64,000 nucleotides of DNA, from NCBI GenBank assembly GCA_003214235.1, contig QCLW01000003.1, forward strand, positions 1 to 64,000, read 5' to 3'. The stretch is from Prochlorococcus sp. AG-418-F16 (GTDB lineage: Bacteria > Cyanobacteriota > Cyanobacteriia > PCC-6307 > Cyanobiaceae). Shown piece after piece: positions 25,342-33,920 of the stretch (position 1 is the stretch's first letter; each line of letters begins with the position of its first letter). Under the pieces are notes generated by a model. It saw only the letters and a list, made by a program, of their open reading frames with translations. It ran no database searches and was not told the origin of the DNA. The position numbers were made by a program, and so were the translations under genes.

Positions 25342-27246
25342 TTAAGTTGTTGAATTAAGCAATTCTGAAATTAAATCGGCATTATTATTTTGTAAATTAA
25401 TGATCTGTTCTTGATCTAATCCACCAACGGAAAGTTTAGCCATATCATAAACATGATTAGCAATTTTAGAAGCCAATGGATTTTCAATAGGATCTTTTTT
25501 ATCAATAATTATTTTATTGCCTGTAATTTTATTAAGGCCAATAATAAGTGGATGTTCTTTATTAATTAAGAGGACATGATATTCAGGCAAGCCAGGCATC
25601 TTTTGTTCCATGTAAGCTCCCATATCATTAATTCTCCTCATTTGCTCTGGAAGCAAGATCATTGCAGGGGGCGCATCTTTACTTGAAAGTGACTGTACTT
25701 TAACTGTTACTTTTTCATTGTTAAGTGCTTTAACTATCGTATCTTTAAGATTTTCTGTATTTGATTTACCATCCTTGTCTACAATTTCTTTAGATTCCTT
25801 ATCTTCTAGTTCATTGATTTCTGAATCAACTCTTTGGAATTGATAATCTTCGTTTTTACTTTCTAACCATGGAAGGAATTGTGCATCAATTAACGGATCT
25901 GATTTAATAACTTCTTTGTTATCAGATAAACAGATATTTAATGCACTTGACTGAGCAATCAAATCTGAACAGTAAATAATTTTTTTAGAATCATTTACCT
26001 TATTTCTTTCTTTGTAATTTGACAGAGTTGTGAAATATTTATCATTGGATTTAATAAGGGATTTATTTTCAATCTCCTTAGTTGCGTCTTTTTCTGAATT
26101 GATTATTGTTTCGAAAATTATACTGTCATTTACTAAATCAGCAAATTTATCATCTTCGATTGCACCAATCTTTATAAAAGCAGATATGGAATCCCATATT
26201 TCTGCATAAAATTCTGGAGAATTTTTTATCAAATCCTTTAATTTATTTGCAATTTTTTTTGAAATAAATGATGATATTGACCTTACCTTTCTATCTGTTT
26301 GTAAGGCGCTTCTACTAACATTTAATGGAATATCTGTTGAATCAATAACTCCCCTTAGAGGTAAAAGGTATTTTGGTACTATCTCTTTAATTGAATCGCT
26401 TACAAATACTTGATTACAAAATAGTTTTATTTCTCCCTTTTCCCAATCAGCTCTTCCAGACAACTTAGGAAAATACAATATGCCTTGTATATCATATGGA
26501 TAATCTGTATTTAAATGAATCCATAACAATGGATCTCCTTGAAAAGGGTAAAGATATTTATATAAATCGATATAATCCTCATCTTTTAATTCACTGGGTT
26601 GTTTTCTCCAAGGAGGATTTTTCTTATTAATTGTCTCGCCTTCTAATAGGACATCTATTGGCATAAAATCACAATATTTTTTTATTAATGATTTAATCCT
26701 TTCAGGTTCAATAAACTCTTTTTCTTCTTCAAGTAGGTGAAGTATTACATCTGTACCAATTGTCTCCCTTTCTGATTCCTCTAACGTAAAATTTGGTGAT
26801 CCATCACAAGACCATTTGAAAGCTTTTGATTCCTCTATCGCTGATTTAGTTATTATATCGACTCTTTCTGCAACCATGAAACTTGAATAAAATCCAAGTC
26901 CAAAATGACCAATAAATTCATCATTATCTTTTTTATATTTTGATAGGAATTCTTCGGCGCTTGAGAATGCTACTTGGTTTATATACTTTTTTATTTCTTC
27001 ATCATTCATTCCAATTCCATTATCAGATATTGTTAGGGTCTTTTTCTCACGGTCAATAGTTATTTTTACTTGAGCTTCCTCAGTATTTTCGCAATCACCT
27101 GCCATAGAAGCCATTCTTCTTTTACTTATTGCGTCAATACCGTTACTAACAAGTTCCCTTAAAAAGATTTCATGATCAGAATATACCGCCTTTTTGATAA
27201 TTGGGAAAATATTCTCGGTATTAATACGGATTTCGCCTTTTTCCAT
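25342..27246 (-). CDS. htpG: Chaperone protein HtpG (Hsp90)
   Basis: ATP-dependent Hsp90-type chaperone. The N-terminal GHKL ATPase domain shows FLRELVSNGIDAISKRR (about residues 28-44), ISDNGIGMNDEEI near 73-85 and IGHFGLGFYSSFMVAERVDI near 111-130. The middle domain follows with LPLRGVIDSTDIPLNVSRSA near 295-314, then a C-terminal dimerisation domain. The 634-aa length is normal. A candidate promoter lies at 27271-27299 and an inverted repeat at 27330-27352, so it may be transcribed apart from hisZ. In cyanobacteria HtpG supports heat, light and phycobilisome-linked stress tolerance. Confidence 0.96.
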   Translation of the reverse strand: MEKGEIRINTENIFPIIKKAVYSDHEIFLRELVSNGIDAISKRRMASMAGDCENTEEAQVKITIDREKKTLTISDNGIGMNDEEIKKYINQVAFSSAEEFLSKYKKDNDEFIGHFGLGFYSSFMVAERVDIITKSAIEESKAFKWSCDGSPNFTLEESERETIGTDVILHLLEEEKEFIEPERIKSLIKKYCDFMPIDVLLEGETINKKNPPWRKQPSELKDEDYIDLYKYLYPFQGDPLLWIHLNTDYPYDIQGILYFPKLSGRADWEKGEIKLFCNQVFVSDSIKEIVPKYLLPLRGVIDSTDIPLNVSRSALQTDRKVRSISSFISKKIANKLKDLIKNSPEFYAEIWDSISAFIKIGAIEDDKFADLVNDSIIFETIINSEKDATKEIENKSLIKSNDKYFTTLSNYKERNKVNDSKKIIYCSDLIAQSSALNICLSDNKEVIKSDPLIDAQFLPWLESKNEDYQFQRVDSEINELEDKESKEIVDKDGKSNTENLKDTIVKALNNEKVTVKVQSLSSKDAPPAMILLPEQMRRINDMGAYMEQKMPGLPEYHVLLINKEHPLIIGLNKITGNKIIIDKKDPIENPLASKIANHVYDMAKLSVGGLDQEQIINLQNNNADLISELLNSTT

Positions 27247-27270
27247 TTATAAAATAAATTAAACATATAA

Positions 27271-27299
27271 ATCCTATTTCCTAAAAACTAGTTAATCAA
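27271..27299 (-). promoter_or_regulatory. Candidate promoter of htpG
   Basis: On the minus strand TTGATT (27299-27294) and TAGGAT (27276-27271) are separated by 17 bases, the ideal spacing for a -35/-10 promoter. The predicted RNA start near 27264 would give a leader of about 18 bases before the htpG ATG at 27246. Both hexamers deviate from consensus by one or two bases, and the DNA is AT-rich, so this is a moderate call. Confidence 0.4.
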
Positions 27300-27329
27300 G
27301 CTTAATTAGGAGTATTGACCGAACAATAT

Positions 27330-27352
27330 ATAAATCTAATAGTTAGATTTAT
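27330..27352. other. Perfect inverted repeat between hisZ and htpG
   Basis: ATAAATCTAA and TTAGATTTAT form a perfect 10-bp stem with a 3-base loop (TAG). It lies 22 bases after the hisZ stop on the minus strand. No T run follows in either direction, so it is not a standard intrinsic terminator. It could still weaken readthrough into htpG, or be an operator for the htpG promoter at 27271-27299. Confidence 0.5.
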
Positions 27353-27374
27353 CAATCAATTATTGAAAAGTTAT

Positions 27375-28526
27375 TTATTTGATCCACAATATCTGAGTAC
27401 AATTATTTTCTTTCATTATTTGATTGGCTTTAGCCAAGTCATCACATGGATTTAAATACAAGACAGCAATAGTTCCTTTTTTCTGTAGTTCTTTTTGCTC
27501 ATTCATACCTTTTTCTAATAAATAAGAATCTTTAAACATTAACAAAATTTTTTTCTTATCTGTCTTTTCTTCTTTAATTAAAGTTCTTAAAACATCAATG
27601 GAGATGGTAAATCCAATACCATTTAGGATTGTTTCATTAGGACTAAAAGTTCTTACTAGTTCATCATATCTTCCACCTTTTGCGATCACGTTTTTATTTT
27701 TACCACTATCTCCTATAAGTTGAAAGACTATCCCTTCGTATAAATTCAAGTGAGGTTGAAATGTAGGGTCAAGTTGTAATTTAACACCATATTTATTAGA
27801 TATTATTGATAATGTTTCGAATAAAAAATTTAGGTCATCTAGAGTTTTACTATTACCATATATACTTTTCAATTTTTTTAATATTGCAATTGGTTCGCCT
27901 CTTGTGAATAATAAATCTTGCAGAATATATTTATCATCATCTTCAATTCCTAATTTAGATAATTTATCTTGATCAAAGTTAACCAGACTTTTCTTAATTT
28001 CTTCAAAATTATTATCCTTATATTTGTTCAAAATCAAGTCCATTATTTTTGTGGTACTAACTAGTAGACATAAATTACAATCATCCTTCAAATTAATATT
28101 ATCTATTGCATCAAACAATAAATTAATAACTTCAATTTCTGGGTATTTTGTATCATATCCAATTAATTCAATTCCACTCTGCAGTTTCTCTTGCAACTTA
28201 AATGAATTTTTATTATTTTGTTTCTTATTAAATACCATTCCATTGGTAAATAATCTTATAGGTCTTTTTTTATTTATTAATCTAGTTGATGATAATTTGA
28301 CAATAGATGTTGTCATTTCTGGCCTAAGACATAATGAATTATTACTTACTATTCCAACAACTTCATTTTCTTCAATAACACCACGACCTTTTATAGTCTC
28401 TAAAGTGTTTATAAATGAAGGTGACACTTCCTCATAACCCCATAGTTTATAAATATTATTCAAATTATTTATGATATTAGAGTTATTTTTTACATCTACT
28501 AATTTAATTTCCTTTATATCAGTCAT
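27375..28526 (-). CDS. hisZ: ATP phosphoribosyltransferase regulatory subunit HisZ
   Basis: HisZ is a catalytically inactive paralogue of histidyl-tRNA synthetase that joins the short form of HisG to make the first enzyme of histidine synthesis. The 383-aa protein has the class II synthetase-like core: WGYEEVSPSFINTLET (motif 1 region), LCLRPEMTTSIVKLSSTRL, then KLQSGIELIGYDTKYPEIEV and AKGGRYDELVRTF. It lacks a C-terminal anticodon-binding domain, the key distinction from HisS. Located between the inositol phosphatase gene and htpG. Confidence 0.9.
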   Translation of the reverse strand: MTDIKEIKLVDVKNNSNIINNLNNIYKLWGYEEVSPSFINTLETIKGRGVIEENEVVGIVSNNSLCLRPEMTTSIVKLSSTRLINKKRPIRLFTNGMVFNKKQNNKNSFKLQEKLQSGIELIGYDTKYPEIEVINLLFDAIDNINLKDDCNLCLLVSTTKIMDLILNKYKDNNFEEIKKSLVNFDQDKLSKLGIEDDDKYILQDLLFTRGEPIAILKKLKSIYGNSKTLDDLNFLFETLSIISNKYGVKLQLDPTFQPHLNLYEGIVFQLIGDSGKNKNVIAKGGRYDELVRTFSPNETILNGIGFTISIDVLRTLIKEEKTDKKKILLMFKDSYLLEKGMNEQKELQKKGTIAVLYLNPCDDLAKANQIMKENNCTQILWIK

Positions 28527-28544
28527 TTTAATATTTAACGATTT

Positions 28545-29393
28545 TTAAGTATAAAGATTTTTATTAAATGGAGAAACATTATCTAGTACATTTTTTAATT
28601 CATTTTCAAGGCTAGGGGAGCATGCAAGAATTCTTCCAGAAGTTAAATTAAATTCGCCAGATGGATAATCCGAAATAATTCCACCTGCCTCTTTAACAAT
28701 AATAGCACCGGCCGCCAGGTCCCAAACCTCTAATCCTCTTTCCCAGTATCCATCAACCTTTCCTGCGGCAACAAATGCTAGATCTACTGCTGCCGCTCCT
28801 CCTCTTCTAACTCCTCTAGTTTTATGTGTTAGGAAACAAAATTCAGCATAATTATTATCCTCTGTCTCAAATCTGTCATAAGAAAAACCAGTAACAAGTA
28901 AGCTCTCAGAAAGATTACTAGGGCTCGATACTTTAAGTTCAGTATCATTACAAAACGAACCTATTCCTATACAGGCTGAATATAATTCATTAAAATATGG
29001 TACTGATATAGCTCCTATAATTGGTTTATTTTTATATACAAGACCAATAGAAGTTCCAAAAAAAGGATATCCGTGAGAATAGTTAGTTGTACCGTCTAAT
29101 GGGTCTAAACACCATGTTAAATCAGAGGATTTATTTAATTTGCCAGATTCCTCTGCATGGATAGATATGTTGGGTGTTTCTTCTACTAAATATTCTTTTA
29201 TTTTTTTTTCAACTTCCAAATCTACATTGGTTACAAGATCACCTTTTCTACCTTTAGACGATATTTTTTGAATTTTATTGTAATTAATTTTTAAAATTTC
29301 ATTCCCAATTTGAGCAGAGTTTTTGGCTATTTCATACAACTTTGGTAGGCTTATATGATTTGTAAGTTCTTCTATATCTTTGAGTTCAAACAT
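28545..29393 (-). CDS. Inositol monophosphatase family phosphatase
   Basis: A 282-aa Mg-dependent phosphatase of the IMPase fold. Metal-binding motifs are visible: HAEESG near residues 78-83, WCLDPLDGTTNYSHGYPFF near 90-108 and WERGLEVWDLAAGAIIVKEAGG near 215-236. Possible substrates are myo-inositol-1-phosphate, histidinol phosphate or 3'-phosphoadenosine compounds. The location just before hisZ makes histidinol-phosphate phosphatase worth considering, but the motifs do not separate these activities. It lies 5 bases after the ferredoxin gene and 18 before hisZ. Confidence 0.88.
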   Translation of the reverse strand: MFELKDIEELTNHISLPKLYEIAKNSAQIGNEILKINYNKIQKISSKGRKGDLVTNVDLEVEKKIKEYLVEETPNISIHAEESGKLNKSSDLTWCLDPLDGTTNYSHGYPFFGTSIGLVYKNKPIIGAISVPYFNELYSACIGIGSFCNDTELKVSSPSNLSESLLVTGFSYDRFETEDNNYAEFCFLTHKTRGVRRGGAAAVDLAFVAAGKVDGYWERGLEVWDLAAGAIIVKEAGGIISDYPSGEFNLTSGRILACSPSLENELKNVLDNVSPFNKNLYT

Positions 29394-29398
29394 TTTAA

Positions 29399-29773
29399 TT
29401 AATCTTCCTCAAATTCCCAAGGTGGGGCTATTCTTGTATTTCCCCTTCCAAAATATTGTCCAAATTGCATATCATAAACTTCATCTTCGTAAGTTGTTTC
29501 CACCTCGAGATCCGCAGTGGCTTTGGCTACACAAAGGAGTGCATAACCTTTGTCTTTTAATGATTGAGATACACCCATAGCTTCAGGTTGTTGCAACGTA
29601 CCAGATATTATTCTAACTGCACAACTTGTACAGCAACCATTTCTACATGAAAATGGAAGCTTAAATCCTTTCTTTTCAAATTCCTTTAGAATATATTCAT
29701 CACAATTAACCTGCTCTTGATAGACCTTTCCGGTTTCTTTATTTTTAATCGTGACAGTGAAAGTCTTATTCAA
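29399..29773 (-). CDS. FdC2-type [2Fe-2S] ferredoxin with C-terminal extension
   Basis: A plant-type ferredoxin of 124 aa. The cluster cysteines are C43, C48 and C51 in SCRNGCCTSCAVR and C81 in ALLCVAKATADLEVET. Unlike photosynthetic PetF (about 97 aa) it has a C-terminal extension, DEVYDMQFGQYFGRG and further, that resembles the one in the FdC2 ferredoxins of plants and cyanobacteria, which have been linked to photosynthetic electron allocation and chlorophyll synthesis. The start is TTG at 29773. It heads the minus-strand run ferredoxin-phosphatase-hisZ-htpG and is divergent from tRNA-Ser. Confidence 0.87.
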   Translation of the reverse strand: MNKTFTVTIKNKETGKVYQEQVNCDEYILKEFEKKGFKLPFSCRNGCCTSCAVRIISGTLQQPEAMGVSQSLKDKGYALLCVAKATADLEVETTYEDEVYDMQFGQYFGRGNTRIAPPWEFEED

Positions 29774-29807
29774 ATAACTTTCCTCAAAAATGGGATGATA
29801 AAGGGTT

Positions 29808-29813
29808 AATATG
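29808..29813 (+). promoter_or_regulatory. Candidate -10 box of tRNA-Ser
   Basis: TAATAT lies 8 bases before the 5' end of the mature tRNA, placing a transcription start at about 29820. No convincing -35 box stands 17 bases upstream, so this is a weak call. Confidence 0.3.
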
Positions 29814-29821
29814 TGGTTCTT

Positions 29822-29908
29822 AGGAGAGGTGGCCGAGTGGTTGAAGGCGCAGCACTGGAAATGCTGTATAGGGGCAACTTTATCGAGGGTTCGAATCCCT
29901 CTCTCTCC
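29822..29908 (+). tRNA. tRNA-Ser (anticodon GGA)
   Basis: An 87-nt class II tRNA. The acceptor stem pairs GGAGAGG with TCTCTCC (last pair G-U), with discriminator G at 29908. The anticodon arm is CAGCA-CTGGAAA-TGCTG, giving anticodon GGA at 29856-29858, which reads UCC and UCU. A long variable arm (about 29866-29884) and the T arm GAGGG-TTCGAAT-CCCTC complete the serine-type fold. The CCA end is not encoded. Confidence 0.97.
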
Positions 29909-29918
29909 GTTCTATATT

Positions 29919-29943
29919 AGTTGATGTTGGTGAATTACATCAA
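29919..29943 (+). terminator. Hairpin after tRNA-Ser, possible terminator
   Basis: GTTGATGT (29919-29926) and ACATCAAC (29936-29943) form a perfect 8-bp stem with a 9-base loop, 10 bases after the tRNA. The following sequence, ATTTATAT, is only weakly T-rich, so termination efficiency is uncertain. Confidence 0.5.
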
Positions 29944-30121
29944 CATTTATATCTGCAGAGTATTTTTAAAATAGATAGTAATATGTTTGACAGGTTATAA
30001 ATAAACTTATTTATTTAAATTAAGTTGAAAATATTTGATTTTTACTATTATATGTAAATATCAAAGATAAAAATTAATTAAATTATTAGTAAATTTTGCT
30101 TTAATTTAGCAATCTAAAATC

Positions 30122-32120
30122 ATGGGGCAAATAGTTGGAATTGATTTAGGTACTACTAACTCTGTTGTAGGAGTTATAGAAGCTGGTCGTCCAATTGTAA
30201 TAGCAAATTCTGAAGGATCTAGAACAACACCTTCAATAGTTGGATTTACAAAAGACAAAGAAATAGTAATAGGTGACCAAGCAAGAAGACAAATTGTTTT
30301 GAATCCTAAGAATACCTTTTATAACTTAAAAAGATTTATTGGTAGTGACTGGGATGAACTAGATGAGACAAGTATTTCTGTTCCTTATAATGTTAAGGCA
30401 AATAATTCTGGAAGTGTTAGGGTTCTTAGTCCAAATACTGAGAGAGAGTATGCTCCTGAAGAGTTAGTCAGCTCATTAATTAGAAAATTAATAAATGATG
30501 CTGAAACATACCTTGGAGATATTGTTGAATCAGCTGTTATTACAGTGCCTGCATATTTTAATGAATCACAAAGGCAAGCCACAAAGGATTCTGCAATATT
30601 AGCTGGCATTAAAGTAGATAGAATTCTAAATGAACCTACAGCTGCTGCTTTAGCATATGGTTTTGAAAAAAGTTCCTCTAATAACGTTTTGGTTTTTTGA
30701 TTTAGGGGGTGGTACATTTGATGTTTCATTATTAAAAATTTCTAATGGTGTATTTGATGTAAAAGCTACTTGTGGAGATACCCAACTTGGAGGAAATAAT
30801 TTTGACTCGAAAATAGTAGATTGGTTAGCTGAAAAATTTCTTGCTAAATATGATATTGATCTAAGAAGAGATAGACAGGCGTTGCAGAGATTAACTGAAG
30901 CTGCTGAAAAAGCTAAATGTGAATTATCAGGATTGCTAAAAACAAAAATTTCATTACCATTCATCACCACAAGTAAAGAAGGGCCATTGCATATTGAAGA
31001 GACCTTAGATAGAAAATTATTTGAATCATTATCTCAAGATCTATTAGATAGATTATTAGAGCCTGTTCAAATAGCTTTAGATGACTCTGGTTGGAACGCA
31101 GAAGATATAGATGAGGTAGTTCTTGTCGGAGGCAGCACAAGAATCCCAATGGTTCAACAATTAGTTAAGACTCTTGTTCCTAATGATCCCTGTCAATCTG
31201 TTAATCCAGATGAAGTAGTTGCAGTTGGTGCTGCGATACAATCCGGAATAATAAGTGGTGATTTACAAGATTTACTGCTAAATGACGTTACCCCATTATC
31301 TTTAGGTTTGGAAACTATTGGTGGTCTTATGAAGGTACTTATACCTCGCAATACACCAATACCGGTAAGACAATCTGATGTTTTTAGTACATCAGAAGCC
31401 AATCAATCTTCAGTGGTTGTTCAAGTAAGGCAAGGTGAAAGACCATTGGCTTCTGAAAATAAATCTCTTGGAAAATTTAGGTTATCAGGAATTCCTCCAG
31501 CACCTAGGGGAATACCACAAGTTCAAGTAGCATTTGATATTGATGCAAATGGTCTATTAGAAGTAAGTGCAACTGATAGAACAACTGGTAGAAAGCAAAC
31601 AGTTACTATTTCTGGAGGCTCAAATTTAAACGAACAAGAAATTAATTCGATAATCGAAGAAGCTAAGTCAAAAGCTAATGAAGATAGAAAGAAAAGATCT
31701 GTTATTGATAGAAAAAATAGCGCTTTAACTCTAATTGCTCAAGCTGAGAGAAGACTTAGAGATGCCTCTTTAGAATTTGGGCCTTATGGAGCTGAAAGAC
31801 AACAACGAGCTGTTGAATTGGCTATTCAAGATGTTGAAGAATACATTGATGATGATGATCCTCAAGAATTAGAAATTTCAGTAAGCGCTCTCCAAGAAGC
31901 ATTATTTGGTTTAAACAGAAAATTTGCTGCAGAAAGGAAAACTGATAATAATCCATTACAGGGTATTAAAAATACATTTGGATCATTAAAGGATGAACTA
32001 TTTTCTGATGATTATTGGGATGATGATCCTTGGGATAATCAAATGAATAGAAATTATAGAAATTCGAGGTATGGTAACTCTAGGGATGATGATCCATGGG
32101 ACAATGACTATTTCCTCTAA
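30122..32120 (+). CDS. dnaK: Hsp70 chaperone DnaK, interrupted by a one-base frameshift
   Basis: An Hsp70 chaperone of 665 aa once repaired. The ATPase domain shows [17 protein letters not shown] at the start, [31 protein letters not shown] and [17 protein letters not shown]; the substrate domain follows. The reading frame breaks at the T6 run 30693-30698. As given it reads NVLVF-stop, while with five Ts it reads [15 protein letters not shown], the conserved phosphate-2 motif. The second part continues intact to 32120. The acidic C-terminal tail (DDDPWDN twice) differs from the EEVD-like ends of other DnaKs and suggests one of the special cyanobacterial DnaK paralogues. It is followed by dnaJ, which overlaps its end by 17 bases. 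Confidence 0.9.
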
Positions 32121-33030
32121 AAAAGACTATTTGTCGATTTTGGGTTTATCTCATGATTTCGACGATAAGGAACTTAAAAAGGCTTTTCGGAGAGAAGCAA
32201 GAAAATGGCATCCAGATTTAAATAAAAATGATATTAATGCGGAAGAAAGATTTAAATTAATTAACGAAGCATATGAATATCTACGTGATTCAAATAAAAG
32301 GAATGATAGTTCCGATATAGATAATCATGATGATTATGAAAATAATAATTTCAAGACAGGTTTTCCTGATTTTCAAGATTATCTTGATTCATTATTTGGA
32401 TATGAATACAGCGCTATAAATTACGACGAAAATAATAATGAATCATTTATGGATGAATCCCCAAATATAGATAATAATGAATTCTATAATTATCAATACC
32501 CTACAACGTCTCCAGAAGAACCACCTCCAGTAAAATTAGATCAAGATATTGAGACAATTATCGAATTAACTCCCAATGAAGCCTTGTGTGGAGCTTCAAT
32601 ATTAATTGAACTTGAAGATAAAACCGTTGTTGAAGTTGATACACCACCGTTCGCAGGAGATGGTTGGAGATTAAGACTTGAAAACATTGCAAGGGGAGGT
32701 AAAGATCATTATTTACAGTTAAAAGTTCAAACTGAAACTGGTCTACGAATCGATGGTTTAAGAGTTCTTTATAAACTAGAATTATTTCCTCATGATGCTC
32801 TTCTTGGTTGTGCTGTAGAAGTTCCTACTCTTGATGGAAATGTAACTCTTCAAGTTCCTCCCAAATCATCAACAGGAAGAATGTTACGTTTGAAAGGTAG
32901 AGGCCTAACCTTCGAACATAACGTGGGCGATCAATATGTTGAAATTTTGGTAGTTATTCCTGCTGATATTAATGATGAAGAAATTGCTTTATATACAAGA
33001 TTACAAGAATTATCACTTTCTGATTCTTAA
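32104..33030 (+). CDS. dnaJ: DnaJ-type (type II, CbpA-like) co-chaperone
   Basis: The J-domain covers about residues 8-70, with the HPD motif in RKWHPDLNKND, and stimulates ATP hydrolysis by DnaK. A low-complexity, Asp/Asn-rich linker follows (about 75-140), then the C-terminal substrate-binding domains with GDGWRLRLENIARGG and STGRMLRLKGRGL. There are no zinc-finger CxxCxGxG repeats, so this is a type II protein. I chose the ATG at 32104 (308 aa); the frame is open upstream but lies within dnaK. The overlap with dnaK suggests coupled expression. Confidence 0.92.
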   Translation: MTISSKKDYLSILGLSHDFDDKELKKAFRREARKWHPDLNKNDINAEERFKLINEAYEYLRDSNKRNDSSDIDNHDDYENNNFKTGFPDFQDYLDSLFGYEYSAINYDENNNESFMDESPNIDNNEFYNYQYPTTSPEEPPPVKLDQDIETIIELTPNEALCGASILIELEDKTVVEVDTPPFAGDGWRLRLENIARGGKDHYLQLKVQTETGLRIDGLRVLYKLELFPHDALLGCAVEVPTLDGNVTLQVPPKSSTGRMLRLKGRGLTFEHNVGDQYVEILVVIPADINDEEIALYTRLQELSLSDS

Positions 33031-33063
33031 TCAAATATTATATTAATAGTAAAAATAACACTT

Positions 33064-33444
33064 ATGGACATATTTGTTCTTTTATTTAATTCAGGAACAG
33101 ATAAGGAAGGAATTCATTCAATCGAACTTAAAGGAAGAACTATAGTTCTCATGTTTGAAGACAAAGATGATGCAACAAGATATTGTGGTTTACTAGAGGC
33201 ACAAGACTTCCCTTTACCAACAGTTGAAAGAATCGACATAGAAGAAATAAAAGATTTCTGCATTAAGTTAGATTATGAATGTAAATTAGTGGAGAAAAAT
33301 TTTGTTCCTAAAACAGCCGAAGACAGATTACTAATTTCTCCACCTCAGAAAAACCTAGGAGTTGAAGATTGGGGTGAAGATAATAATAATAAAGAAAAAA
33401 TTGATATAAATACCATTAAGGAAAACCTTGAAAAGTTACTTTAA
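33064..33444 (+). CDS. DUF3110 protein
   Basis: A 126-aa soluble protein. The first 85 residues match DUF3110, a cyanobacterial/plastid domain of unknown function: MDIFVLLFNSGTDKEGIHSI, then VLMFEDKDDATRYCGLLEAQ and FPLPTVERIDIEEIKDFC. The C-terminal 40 residues are acidic and probably disordered. It lies 33 bases after dnaJ on the same strand, so it may share a transcript with the chaperone genes. Confidence 0.85.
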   Translation: MDIFVLLFNSGTDKEGIHSIELKGRTIVLMFEDKDDATRYCGLLEAQDFPLPTVERIDIEEIKDFCIKLDYECKLVEKNFVPKTAEDRLLISPPQKNLGVEDWGEDNNNKEKIDINTIKENLEKLL

Positions 33445-33477
33445 TGATTAAAATATAAACAAATAAATAAATAAACA

Positions 33478-33915
33478 ATGTCAAAAGCTTTATTTGAAAC
33501 CGAAGTAGGGAACATTAATATTGATTTTTTCTCTGATGATGCTCCTAATACTGTTAATAACTTCACTAAATTAATAAGTGATGGATTTTATGATGGTCTA
33601 GCATTTCACAGGGTTATTCCTGGATTTATGGCCCAGGGTGGATGTCCTAATACAAGAAATGGAGCATCTGGTATGCCAGGAACTGGAGGTCCTGGATACA
33701 ACATTAAATGTGAAATTAATTCAAATAAACATCTAAAAGGTTCACTTTCTATGGCTCATGCAGGTAAGGATACAGGTGGTAGTCAGTTTTTTATAGTTTA
33801 TGAACCACAACCTCATCTCGATGGAGTTCATACTGTTTTTGGTAAGACAGATGATATGGATGTTGTACTAAAGCTTACTAACGGTTCAAAAATTTTAAAG
33901 GCAACTCTAAAGTAG
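33478..33915 (+). CDS. ppiB: Peptidyl-prolyl cis-trans isomerase, cyclophilin type
   Basis: Catalyses proline isomerisation during protein folding. The 145-aa cytoplasmic protein carries the cyclophilin motifs [15 protein letters not shown] (about residues 43-57, active-site arginine), [29 protein letters not shown] near 90-108 and [11 protein letters not shown] near 114-124. No signal peptide. It closes the chaperone-like run dnaK-dnaJ-DUF3110-ppiB. An AAAT-type short repeat precedes its ATG. Confidence 0.94.
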   Translation: MSKALFETEVGNINIDFFSDDAPNTVNNFTKLISDGFYDGLAFHRVIPGFMAQGGCPNTRNGASGMPGTGGPGYNIKCEINSNKHLKGSLSMAHAGKDTGGSQFFIVYEPQPHLDGVHTVFGKTDDMDVVLKLTNGSKILKATLK

Positions 33916-33920
33916 TAATT

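Noticed and set aside
29944..30121. CIRCE or other heat-shock operator before dnaK
   Set aside because: No TTAGCACTC-N9-GAGTGCTAA-like palindrome is present; only a short TTGCT...AGCAA repeat near 30098-30114, too weak to call.
30657..32120. Second, separate dnaK gene, or in-frame TGA read as selenocysteine
   Set aside because: The two parts are in different frames and join at one invariant motif. Readthrough of TGA would not restore the frame; one base less in the T run does.
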